Shown piece by piece: positions 57,836-64,000 of a stretch of 64,000 nucleotides of DNA. The notes under the pieces are model-generated. The model did not search any database, was not told where the DNA came from, and was given only the letters and a program-made list of their open reading frames with translations. The stretch's first letter is position 1. Every line of letters starts with the position of its first letter. The stretch is from positions 744,001 through 808,000 of the forward strand of contig NZ_JAATJS010000001.1 of NCBI RefSeq assembly GCF_011777495.1. Direction: 5' to 3'. The position numbers and the translations under genes were made by a program. The stretch comes from Microvirga terricola. GTDB lineage: Bacteria; Pseudomonadota; Alphaproteobacteria; Rhizobiales; Beijerinckiaceae.

Positions 57836-57852
57836 GATCAGATAATCTGATC
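57836..57852. promoter_or_regulatory. Candidate OxyR operator GATCAGATAATCTGATC
   Basis: A perfect 8+1+8 palindrome between katA and oxyR that contains the LysR-type T-N11-A core (T at 57838, A at 57850). It lies only 3 bp ahead of the oxyR ATG, so it could repress oxyR itself while activating katA about 80 bp away. Confidence 0.75.
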
Positions 57853-57855
57853 GTA

Positions 57856-58761
57856 ATGGTCACGCTCCGACAGCTCCGCTACTTCGAAACGCTCTCCCGC
57901 ACCCGACATTTCGGCATGGCTGCGGACCAATGCGCGGTCACGCAGCCTGCCCTGTCCATGCAGATCAAGGAATTGGAGCGGGAGCTCGGAATCGAGCTTG
58001 TGGAACGGCGCGGCAACGTGGTGACGCTGACCGCCGTGGGTCAAGAAATCGCGGCGCGCGCTGAGGCCATTTTGGCCGATGTTCGCGAGTTGGCCGAGTG
58101 CGCGCGCCAGCAAAACGGCGTGCTGACGGGATCGCTGCGGCTCGGCATCATTCCTTCCGTTGCCCCTTACCTTCTGCCGTCGCTCCTGGCGGACGCGGAA
58201 AGAGCCTATCCGTCCCTCGAACTCCTGATCCGCGAGACGCAGACCGACACGCTGATCGAGGAACTGGTGCGGGGCGATCTCGATGCGGCTCTTCTGGCTC
58301 TGCCGGTGCAGAATGCACAGCTGGAAACCTTAGCCTTGTTCGACGACCGGTTTCTGATCGCCGTTCAGGCCAAGGCGGCACGGGACTGGCCGGCGGACGA
58401 TCCGCAGGCGCGTCTCAAGCGCGAGCGTCTGCTGCTTCTGGAAGAAGGACACTGCCTGCGCGATCAAGCGCTGCAATTCTGCTCCATCGCGAATGTTCAG
58501 ATGCGCAAGGCGCTGGGGGCCGCGTCTCTCACCACGATCATGCAGATGGTCGCAGCGGGCCACGGCGTCACACTTCTTCCCGAACTGTGCGCGGACTCGG
58601 AAGTGGATCGGCGCCGCGTTGCGCTGATCGCGTTTCCAAACGATCCGCCACGACGCACCATCGGCCTCGTGTGGCGGCGGAGCTCGGTGCGCAGAGCCGA
58701 TTTCGAGGCACTTGGAAAGCTCATCGTCGCACGACGCGAGGAAGGTAGCAGTTCGTCCTGA
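57856..58761 (+). CDS. oxyR: Hydrogen peroxide-inducible transcriptional activator OxyR
   Basis: 301 residues of the LysR family. The N-terminal helix-turn-helix is 'VTLRQLRYFETLSRTRHFGM', 'VTQPALSMQIKELERELGIE'. The regulatory domain carries both redox cysteines, in 'LLLEEGHCLRDQALQFCSIA', aligning with Cys199 and Cys208 of E. coli OxyR. The disulfide between them switches the protein on. The frame opens at a TTG at 57796, but the ATG at 57856 gives the canonical start. No SD sequence precedes it; the spot is occupied by the palindrome. It diverges from katA. Confidence 0.95.
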   Translation: MVTLRQLRYFETLSRTRHFGMAADQCAVTQPALSMQIKELERELGIELVERRGNVVTLTAVGQEIAARAEAILADVRELAECARQQNGVLTGSLRLGIIPSVAPYLLPSLLADAERAYPSLELLIRETQTDTLIEELVRGDLDAALLALPVQNAQLETLALFDDRFLIAVQAKAARDWPADDPQARLKRERLLLLEEGHCLRDQALQFCSIANVQMRKALGAASLTTIMQMVAAGHGVTLLPELCADSEVDRRRVALIAFPNDPPRRTIGLVWRRSSVRRADFEALGKLIVARREEGSSSS

Positions 58762-58870
58762 GGCGTCGGCGACTCATTGTCGAGCCGCCACCGATGAGGC
58801 CACATTCGGAAAGCTGAGCCATGTTTCGTCGCCGCAGGTCAAAATGCCGCAGGCACCGAAAGGCTGCGTA

Positions 58871-58884
58871 TTGACTTAAATCAA
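58871..58884. promoter_or_regulatory. Candidate FNR/FixK box (TTGACTTAAATCAA)
   Basis: TTGA-N6-TCAA matches the anaerobox consensus TTGAT-N4-ATCAA at nine of ten positions. It lies 82 bp ahead of the BA14K gene start, a suitable distance for activation. The TTGACT could alternatively be read as a -35 hexamer. Confidence 0.6.
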
Positions 58885-58965
58885 TAATCGCGGCTGCCAG
58901 GCTTCCGACAATGCTAAGCATTGCACAGGCCGGGACTGCTCTTCATCCGGATAAGGAACTCAGCC

Positions 58966-59274
58966 ATGCGTAGAGGGATCGTGACTGCCCTGGTAGCGAG
59001 CGCCGCCGCCTCGTTGGTCATTGGCGCTGGTGTCGCTCAGGCGCAGATACCGCCGAACGCTCAAACGCCGAGCCAGTATTACAGCCCCACCAATCCTAAA
59101 GGTTACTCCTACGGCTATCGCCGCGGAGCGGCGCCTGCGTCGACCGGCACCGTACAAGCGGGGCCGTCTCGCGGCCAAACCTGGATCTCATACTGCTCGC
59201 ACAAGTATCGCTCCTACGACCCCAGGTCGAATACTTATTGGGGCGCCGACGGCAAGCAGCATATTTGCCGTTGA
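58966..59274 (+). CDS. BA14K-family exported protein
   Basis: 102 residues from the ATG at 58966, which has AAGGA upstream. A clear signal peptide ('RRGIVTALVASAAASLVIGA', cleavage near AQA) is followed by a disordered Pro/Tyr/Ser stretch. The C-terminal BA14K motif is 'WISYCSHKYRSYDPRSNTYW', 'GADGKQHICR', with two cysteines that could bond. The family is named after a Brucella immunoreactive 14-kDa protein with lectin-like properties and is common in Hyphomicrobiales. Its molecular role is uncertain; it is probably periplasmic or surface exposed. It has its own terminator and an FNR/FixK-like box upstream. Confidence 0.88.
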   Translation: MRRGIVTALVASAAASLVIGAGVAQAQIPPNAQTPSQYYSPTNPKGYSYGYRRGAAPASTGTVQAGPSRGQTWISYCSHKYRSYDPRSNTYWGADGKQHICR

Positions 59275-59296
59275 ACGAACGCGGCATGATGGGTAT

Positions 59297-59332
59297 CGGT
59301 GAGCCTGAACGACCTTCAGGCTCACCGTTTTT
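59297..59332 (+). terminator. Rho-independent terminator of the BA14K gene
   Basis: A 13-bp perfect stem (CGGTGAGCCTGAA with TTCAGGCTCACCG) has a 5-base loop and five T bases after it, 22 bp past the stop codon. Confidence 0.94.
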
Positions 59333-59362
59333 GTTTGACCTCAAGAATCGGCCGAGCCTCGA

Positions 59363-60454
59363 ATGTCCCGCGACGCACAGGGGCGAACGAGTATGGACGC
59401 CGATCATCCAGCCGGCATCGGAGAAATGCCGACGAGTGCGGCGCGAGCCGTCCCCGCTGCCGAGGTCGAGGCCCTGGCGCGCCATCACTACGGATTGAAC
59501 GCGACCGCACACCCCTTGAGCAGCGAGCGCGATCAAAATTTCCATCTGCGCTGTGCCGACGGCCGGGAATATGTGCTGAAGATCACCCATCCGGCGGAAG
59601 ACAGACTTGTCAGCAACATGCAGACGCAAGCCCTGCTGCATGTCGCTGCCGTCGATCCTGAGCTGCCGATCCAGCATGTCGTCCGCGCGCGCAACGGCGA
59701 GCCCGACCTGTCCCTGTCCTTTCCGGGCGAAGCGCCGACAAGGGTCGTGCGTGTCGTCACTTATGCCCAGGGCGAGCCGCTTCACAAAGTACGGCGTACG
59801 CCCGCGCAGCGGCGCGACCTCGGACGCGGTCTTGCGCGGCTTGGATTGGCGCTCCGCGACTTCTCTCATCCGGCAGCCAGTCACGACCTCTTGTGGGACT
59901 TGAAGCAGGCAAGTCGTGTGCGGGAGCTTCTCGTACATATCCAAGATTCCGAGAAACGCACGCTGGCCACGCGATTTCTGGACGCATTCGAGCGGAACGC
60001 TTTGCCGCTCTTGCCGAAGCTGCGCGCTCAAGTGATCCACAACGATCTCAACCCGCATAATGTGCTCGTCCAGCCCGACGATCATGATCGTGTCTCGGGG
60101 ATTTTGGATTTTGGCGATCTCGTCCACGCACCCCTCATCTGTGATGTTGCGGTCGCGGCGGCGTATCAGCTGTCGGAGGAAGGAAGCCCGCTGGATGCGG
60201 CGACCGAGTTCATCGCGGCCTATCATGCGGCCTCGCCGTTGGAGCGTATCGAGGTCGATCTGTTGTTCGACCTGATCGCAACGAGGCTCGTCATGATCGT
60301 CGCTATCAGCGGCTGGCGGGCCAGCCAGCATCCCGAGAACCGAACTTATCTTCTGCGCAACAACCCGGCGGCGTGGTCGGGGTTGGAGCGAATGGCGGCG
60401 TTGTCCCGCAGCGAGGCCCAAGCCTCCTTGCGTCGCGCCTGCAGCATGGAGTGA
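59363..60454 (+). CDS. Aminoglycoside phosphotransferase/hydroxylysine kinase-like small-molecule kinase
   Basis: 363 residues with the APH/choline-kinase fold: 'DQNFHLRCADGREYVLKITH' (nucleotide-binding lysine), catalytic loop 'QVIHNDLNPHNVLVQPDDHD' and metal-binding 'GILDFGDLVHAPLICDVAVA'. The 'ILDFGDL' and 'AYQLSEEGSPL' features resemble hydroxylysine kinase (HYKK/AGPHD1). The following gene encodes a phospho-lyase-type aminotransferase, exactly the partner expected for phosphorylating a hydroxy-amine before elimination. The start is uncertain: ATG codons at 59363, 59393 and 59426 are all in frame. Confidence 0.82.
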   Translation: MSRDAQGRTSMDADHPAGIGEMPTSAARAVPAAEVEALARHHYGLNATAHPLSSERDQNFHLRCADGREYVLKITHPAEDRLVSNMQTQALLHVAAVDPELPIQHVVRARNGEPDLSLSFPGEAPTRVVRVVTYAQGEPLHKVRRTPAQRRDLGRGLARLGLALRDFSHPAASHDLLWDLKQASRVRELLVHIQDSEKRTLATRFLDAFERNALPLLPKLRAQVIHNDLNPHNVLVQPDDHDRVSGILDFGDLVHAPLICDVAVAAAYQLSEEGSPLDAATEFIAAYHAASPLERIEVDLLFDLIATRLVMIVAISGWRASQHPENRTYLLRNNPAAWSGLERMAALSRSEAQASLRRACSME

Positions 60455-60458
60455 TCGA

Positions 60459-61796
60459 ATGCCGACGAATGCGGGAAGCATGGTCAACGCCTATGTGCCC
60501 GGCCAATCCACGGCTCTGGCGGATCATGAGCGCGATCTGATCGCCCGGCGCGAAAAACTTCTGGGGCCGGCCTATCGCCTGTTTTACGCCAATCCCTTGC
60601 ACTTCGTCCGCGGTGAGGGGGCATGGCTCTACGATGCCGCCGGGCGGCCCTATCTCGACGCCTACAACAACGTCGCCTGCGTCGGGCACAGCCACCCGCA
60701 TGTCGTCGCCGCGCTGTCGCGTCAGGCGGCTGTGTTGAACACGCATACCCGCTATCTGCACGAGACCATCCTCGACTATGCGGAGAAGCTGCTCGCGACC
60801 TTCCCGCGCGAACTCGGCCAGGTCATGTTTACGTGCACGGGCAGCGAGGCCAACGATCTCGCGCTGCGAGTGGCCAAGATGCACACCGGCGGCACCGGCG
60901 TCATCGTCACCGATTGGGCCTATCACGGCGTGACCGATGCCGTCTCACAGCTCTCGCCGTCCCTCGGCTCAGGCGTGTTGCGCGGCGGTTATGTGCGCAC
61001 CGTTCCAGCGCCCGATTCCTATCGTAGCGTCGGGCAGGATGTGGCGGAGGCTTTTGCGCGCGATGTTGCCGCTGCAATTGATGATATGCGCGCAAAGGGC
61101 ATCAAGCCCGCCGCGCTTCTCGTTGACACGATCCTGTCGAGCGACGGTGTTTTCTCCGATCCGCCGGGCTTTTTTGCGAAGGCCGCCGAGGTCATTCGCG
61201 CGGCGGGGGGCATCTTCATTGCGGATGAGGTGCAACCCGGCTTCGGCAGGACCGGCGGACAGATGTGGGGCTTTGAGCGTCACGGCCTCGTGCCGGATCT
61301 CGTGACCGTCGGCAAGCCGATGGGGAATGGTCACCCCATGGCGGCGATGATTGCGAAGCCGGAAATTCTCAAGGCTTTCGGGCGCGCTTCGCGCTACTTC
61401 AACACCTTCGGTGGCAATCCGGTCTCCTGCGCCGTCGGCATGGCGGTGCTCGAAGTGATTGAGAGCGAGGGCCTGGTGGACCATACCCAAAAGGTCGGCG
61501 CGTATTTGCGCGAAAAGATCGGGCGTCTTTCGGACAAACACGCCATCATCGGGGATGTACGCGGCGCAGGACTCTTCATCGGTGTCGAGCTCGTGCGCGA
61601 CCGGAAAAACCTTGAGCCCGCGACGACGGAGACCGCACGTCTCATCAACGACATGCGCGAACGGGGTGTGCTCATCAGCGGCACGGGTCCGCACGCCAAC
61701 ATCCTGAAGATCCGCCCGCCGCTCGTGTTCTCGAAGGAGAATGCCGATCTCTTCGTTTCAACGCTGGACGATGCTCTCGCGGTCTGCTGCACTTGA
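60459..61796 (+). CDS. Class III aminotransferase-fold PLP enzyme, phospho-lyase type
   Basis: 445 residues of the class III (AT_III) family: 'LYDAAGRPYLDAYNNVACVG', 'VMFTCTGSEANDLALRVAKM', 'DTILSSDGVFSDPPGFFAKA', 'IADEVQPGFGRTGGQMWGFE' and the PLP lysine in 'LVTVGKPMGNGHPMAAMIAK'. The VGKPMGNGHP block and the SSDG segment resemble ethanolamine-phosphate and 5-phosphohydroxylysine phospho-lyases (AGXT2L1/2), which release phosphate and ammonia rather than transaminate. It starts 4 bp after the kinase stop, so the two act in sequence. The true substrate is unproven. Confidence 0.85.
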   Translation: MPTNAGSMVNAYVPGQSTALADHERDLIARREKLLGPAYRLFYANPLHFVRGEGAWLYDAAGRPYLDAYNNVACVGHSHPHVVAALSRQAAVLNTHTRYLHETILDYAEKLLATFPRELGQVMFTCTGSEANDLALRVAKMHTGGTGVIVTDWAYHGVTDAVSQLSPSLGSGVLRGGYVRTVPAPDSYRSVGQDVAEAFARDVAAAIDDMRAKGIKPAALLVDTILSSDGVFSDPPGFFAKAAEVIRAAGGIFIADEVQPGFGRTGGQMWGFERHGLVPDLVTVGKPMGNGHPMAAMIAKPEILKAFGRASRYFNTFGGNPVSCAVGMAVLEVIESEGLVDHTQKVGAYLREKIGRLSDKHAIIGDVRGAGLFIGVELVRDRKNLEPATTETARLINDMRERGVLISGTGPHANILKIRPPLVFSKENADLFVSTLDDALAVCCT

Positions 61797-61832
61797 GCCA
61801 AGAATTCTCCTGCGAGTCCCAGAGTGCCCGCC

Positions 61833-62864
61833 ATGACCTTCAAGCCTGATATTCTTGCCGCCATCGGCAACACGCCCCTCATCAAGCTCCGCCACGCCTC
61901 GAAGCTGACGGGGTGCACCATTCTCGGCAAGGCCGAGTTCATGAATCCGGGACAATCGGTGAAGGATCGCGCGGCGCTCTTCATCGTGCAGGATGCGATC
62001 AAGCGCGGCACCTTGCGTCCGGGCGGAGTCATCGTCGAGGGAACGGCGGGCAATACCGGCATCGGCCTTGCGCTCGTCGGCAATGCAATGGGCTTTCGCA
62101 CCATCATCGTGGTTCCGGAGACGCAGAGCCAGGAGAAGAAGGACATGCTGCGTCTTGCCGGCGCGGAACTGATCGAAGTTCCGGCGGTGCCTTACGCAAA
62201 TCCCAACAACTACGTGAAGGTCTCAGGCCGTCTGGCGGAGCGCCTGGCCGCCTCCGAACCGAACGGCGCGATCTGGGCCAACCAATTCGACAACGTCGCC
62301 AACCGCCAGGGCCATATTGAAACGACGGGACCTGAGATCTGGGAGCAGACGGAAGGCAAGATCGACGGGTTTATCTGCGCCGTCGGTACGGGCGGCACGT
62401 TGGCCGGTGTCGCGCTGGCGCTGAAGGAGCGCAATCCAAAAGTCACCATTGGTCTCGCAGACCCGATGGGCGCCGCGCTCTACAGCTATTTCACAACCGG
62501 TGAACTGAAAGCGACGGGCTCGTCCATCACAGAAGGCATCGGCCAGGGGCGCATTACCAAGAACATCGAAGGCGCGCCCATCGACGTCGCGTTCCAGATC
62601 CCCGACGAGGAGGCTCTGCCGATCATCTTCGATCTCCTGCAGCACGAGGGCCTGTGCCTCGGCGGCTCGTCGGGTATCAATGTGGCTGGCGCGATCCGCT
62701 TGGGCAGGCATCTCGGGCCGGGCCACACCATCGTGACCGTGCTCTGCGACTACGGTACGCGTTATCAGTCGAAGCTCTTCAACCCCGATTTCCTGCGGAC
62801 CAAAAACCTTCCGATGCCCGAGTGGCTGGAGCGCAAGAGCACAATCGATCCGGGGCTGGTGTAA
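61833..62864 (+). CDS. Cysteine synthase-like PLP enzyme (second paralogue)
   Basis: 343 residues of the PLP fold-type II family: 'DILAAIGNTPLIKLRHASKL', PLP lysine in 'FMNPGQSVKDRAALFIVQDA', 'VEGTAGNTGIGLALVGNAMG', 'ICAVGTGGTLAGVALALKER' and 'CLGGSSGINVAGAIRLGRHL'. It differs from the CysK encoded at 34184 in the substrate loop (GTAGNTG for PTSGNTG) and in a longer C-terminus ('CDYGTRYQSKLFNPDFL'), so it may use another activated substrate. It follows the kinase and phospho-lyase on the same strand after 36 bp. Databases often call such proteins cysteine synthase A; the true reaction is uncertain. Confidence 0.85.
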   Translation: MTFKPDILAAIGNTPLIKLRHASKLTGCTILGKAEFMNPGQSVKDRAALFIVQDAIKRGTLRPGGVIVEGTAGNTGIGLALVGNAMGFRTIIVVPETQSQEKKDMLRLAGAELIEVPAVPYANPNNYVKVSGRLAERLAASEPNGAIWANQFDNVANRQGHIETTGPEIWEQTEGKIDGFICAVGTGGTLAGVALALKERNPKVTIGLADPMGAALYSYFTTGELKATGSSITEGIGQGRITKNIEGAPIDVAFQIPDEEALPIIFDLLQHEGLCLGGSSGINVAGAIRLGRHLGPGHTIVTVLCDYGTRYQSKLFNPDFLRTKNLPMPEWLERKSTIDPGLV

Positions 62865-62870
62865 GGCGCC

Positions 62871-63308
62871 TCACGCGGCGGGGGAAATCTCCTCCTCCGC
62901 CTCGTCGTCTTTCTCTGGCGCGACCGCCTCATTCATCGGCTGGTAGGCCCGCGCAAGATTGACGGGCGAGCGCGGGCTCTGTGTCTTGGGCAAAGCCGCC
63001 TGGAAGTCGTTCTGAATGCTTTCCAGAAGTTCCACCAACCAGGATTGCCCGGCCTGCAGACCGTCCCGCAGTGCCGATTTCGCGATATCGATCTTCGCGG
63101 AAATTTCCGCGACGTTGCGTGACGGCGCGGAGGCGAAATTCCTTTCAATGATTCCGAGCTCGCGCAAAAGCTCCTCACGCAGGCTCTTCTGATCTTCCAC
63201 CATGATCAGCGGCGATGTCAGCATGCCGCGCAAGGCGGCCCAGCGCAGCCCGAGTGCGCTCACCGATTGAACGTTGTCCTGTTCCGTCAGGTTGTTCATT
63301 TCCGCCAT
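62871..63308 (-). CDS. Hypothetical protein, helical, acidic C-terminus
   Basis: 145 residues from the ATG at 63308, which has GGAGGGA upstream; the longer frame to 63629 is not coding in character. It has no signal peptide or membrane span. The middle is predicted helical ('KSLREELLRELGIIERNFAS', 'AEISAKIDIAKSALRDGLQA', 'SWLVELLESIQNDFQAALPK') and the end is acidic and disordered ('EKDDEAEEEISPAA'). I recognise no family. It converges with the cysteine-synthase-like gene, with only 6 bp between the ends. Confidence 0.65.
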   Translation of the reverse strand: MAEMNNLTEQDNVQSVSALGLRWAALRGMLTSPLIMVEDQKSLREELLRELGIIERNFASAPSRNVAEISAKIDIAKSALRDGLQAGQSWLVELLESIQNDFQAALPKTQSPRSPVNLARAYQPMNEAVAPEKDDEAEEEISPAA

Positions 63309-63421
63309 GATCTCGTCCCTCCACGCGTCGGAATCACTCCGAACAGCTATGGTTAAGGTTATGGCGTGAATCGGGCGGGGATCGGAAAAATCCGAGGCGA
63401 GGGCCGCTCTCCAACAGCTGG

Positions 63422-64000
63422 TTAGCGGACGAAGAAATAAATCGTCAGGACCGCGCCGACGCCGATGACGACCCAGCGGATGGCGACAGGCGACAATCGG
63501 CGGCCGAAGACGACGCCGAGATAGCCGCCGATGACAGATGCGGCGCCGACGATGACCATTTCGCGCCAGCTCACGAGGCCGGCCGCGATGAACAGGACGA
63601 CCGCCACAAGCTGAATCAGCGTCGAGCACAGGTGCTTGGCAGAGTTGATGAGGTGAAAGTCGTCACCTTCCGTGATGGCGAGCGCCGCGAGCATCACGAT
63701 GCCCATTCCCGCACCGAAGAATCCGCCGTAAATGGATACGCAAAACTGAAACGCGAGACCCGCCGCCCAGGCGCGGGTGGTTGGCGTGTGGCCCTCGGCG
63801 CGGCCGATGGCGCGGGCCAGCGCCACGATGCGCGGGCTTGCGGCGAAGAGCACGGTGGCGAACAAGAGAAGCCACGGCACGAGCCGCCGGAAAGCGGTGT
63901 TGTCCGTCACGGTCAGAATGTAGGCGCCCAAAAGGCCGCCGATCAGGCTGACGATGCCGAGCGCGGTGAAGCGCCGGAGATTGTCCGCCAGTTCGCGGCG
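63422..64000 (-). CDS. TSUP-family (TauE/SafE) membrane permease, C-terminal part (truncated by window edge)
   Basis: The frame stays open to the last base of the window, so the N-terminus is missing; about 192 residues are present. Hydrophobic helices and TSUP patterns are clear: 'IGGLLGAYILTVTDNTAFRR', 'LVPWLLLFATVLFAASPRIV', 'SIYGGFFGAGMGIVMLAALA', and the ending 'WVVIGVGAVLTIYFFVR'. The 'YGGFFGAGMGI' repeat motif parallels 'YDGIFGPGAG' in the other TSUP protein encoded at 25941. The transported anion is unknown. Confidence 0.85.
   Translation of the reverse strand, partial: RRELADNLRRFTALGIVSLIGGLLGAYILTVTDNTAFRRLVPWLLLFATVLFAASPRIVALARAIGRAEGHTPTTRAWAAGLAFQFCVSIYGGFFGAGMGIVMLAALAITEGDDFHLINSAKHLCSTLIQLVAVVLFIAAGLVSWREMVIVGAASVIGGYLGVVFGRRLSPVAIRWVVIGVGAVLTIYFFVR

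Overview
The window reads as a chromosomal segment of a GC-rich alphaproteobacterium of the order Hyphomicrobiales (Rhizobiales). The evidence is the gene order (rpsT-dnaA-dnaN-recF-gyrB; mutM beside ubiE-ubiB-coaBC-dut; rpsA-sppA-ihfB-lapA-trpFBA-accD-folC), an AccD without its zinc cysteines, BA14K and DUF1127 small proteins, and interspersed palindromic repeats of the kind common in this order. The genus cannot be fixed from sequence alone. No tRNA, rRNA, CRISPR array or transposase gene was recognised.

Region 1 (1-6365) is the edge of a surface-polysaccharide locus: the end of a sugar aminotransferase, a Wzx-like flippase, a hexapeptide acyltransferase and an initiating sugar-phosphate transferase. 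Divergent from these are wecC and wecB, which would make UDP-ManNAcA. A 623-bp intergenic space with a perfect palindrome separates the two directions. An AraC-type regulator follows (6390-7499).

Region 2 (7833-16296) is the most unusual part: an apparent type I secretion operon. It encodes a 1494-residue protein (disordered N-terminus, N,N-dimethylformamidase-like domain, Ig-like domain, three DUF4082 and two cadherin-like modules), a small protein of unknown function, an ABC exporter with a degenerate C39 domain, and an HlyD-type adaptor. The large gene carries a run of ten G bases and about 2.6 tandem copies of a 785-bp unit. A second probable type I substrate, a cadherin/RTX protein, sits alone at 40352-42298.

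Region 3 (16443-25774) holds the replication genes on the minus strand (gyrB, recF, dnaN, dnaA, rpsT), with a LysE exporter and a VIT-type transporter between recF and gyrB. The dnaA-rpsT gap carries a perfect DnaA box and a cluster of GANTC sites. Region 4 (25941-35146) has a TSUP exporter, an enoyl-CoA hydratase, a DUF2189 protein, mutM, the ubiE-ubiB-coaBC-dut run and an Rrf2-cysK pair. Region 5 (35170-45844) is mixed: GST, typA plus a detached copy of its 3' end, an NTF2-like gene interrupted by a stop, a site-2 protease, the RTX protein, argG, a DsbA-fold isomerase, and a DUF1127/LysR pair.

Region 6 (46127-56202) is a largely co-directional housekeeping run: rpsA, sppA, ihfB, lapA, an ornithine cyclodeaminase-like gene, trpF, trpB, a small exported protein, trpA, accD, folC. 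Region 7 (56290-64000) has katA and oxyR divergent around a palindromic operator, a BA14K gene behind an FNR/FixK-like box, a kinase/phospho-lyase/cysteine-synthase-like trio, a hypothetical gene and a truncated TSUP permease.
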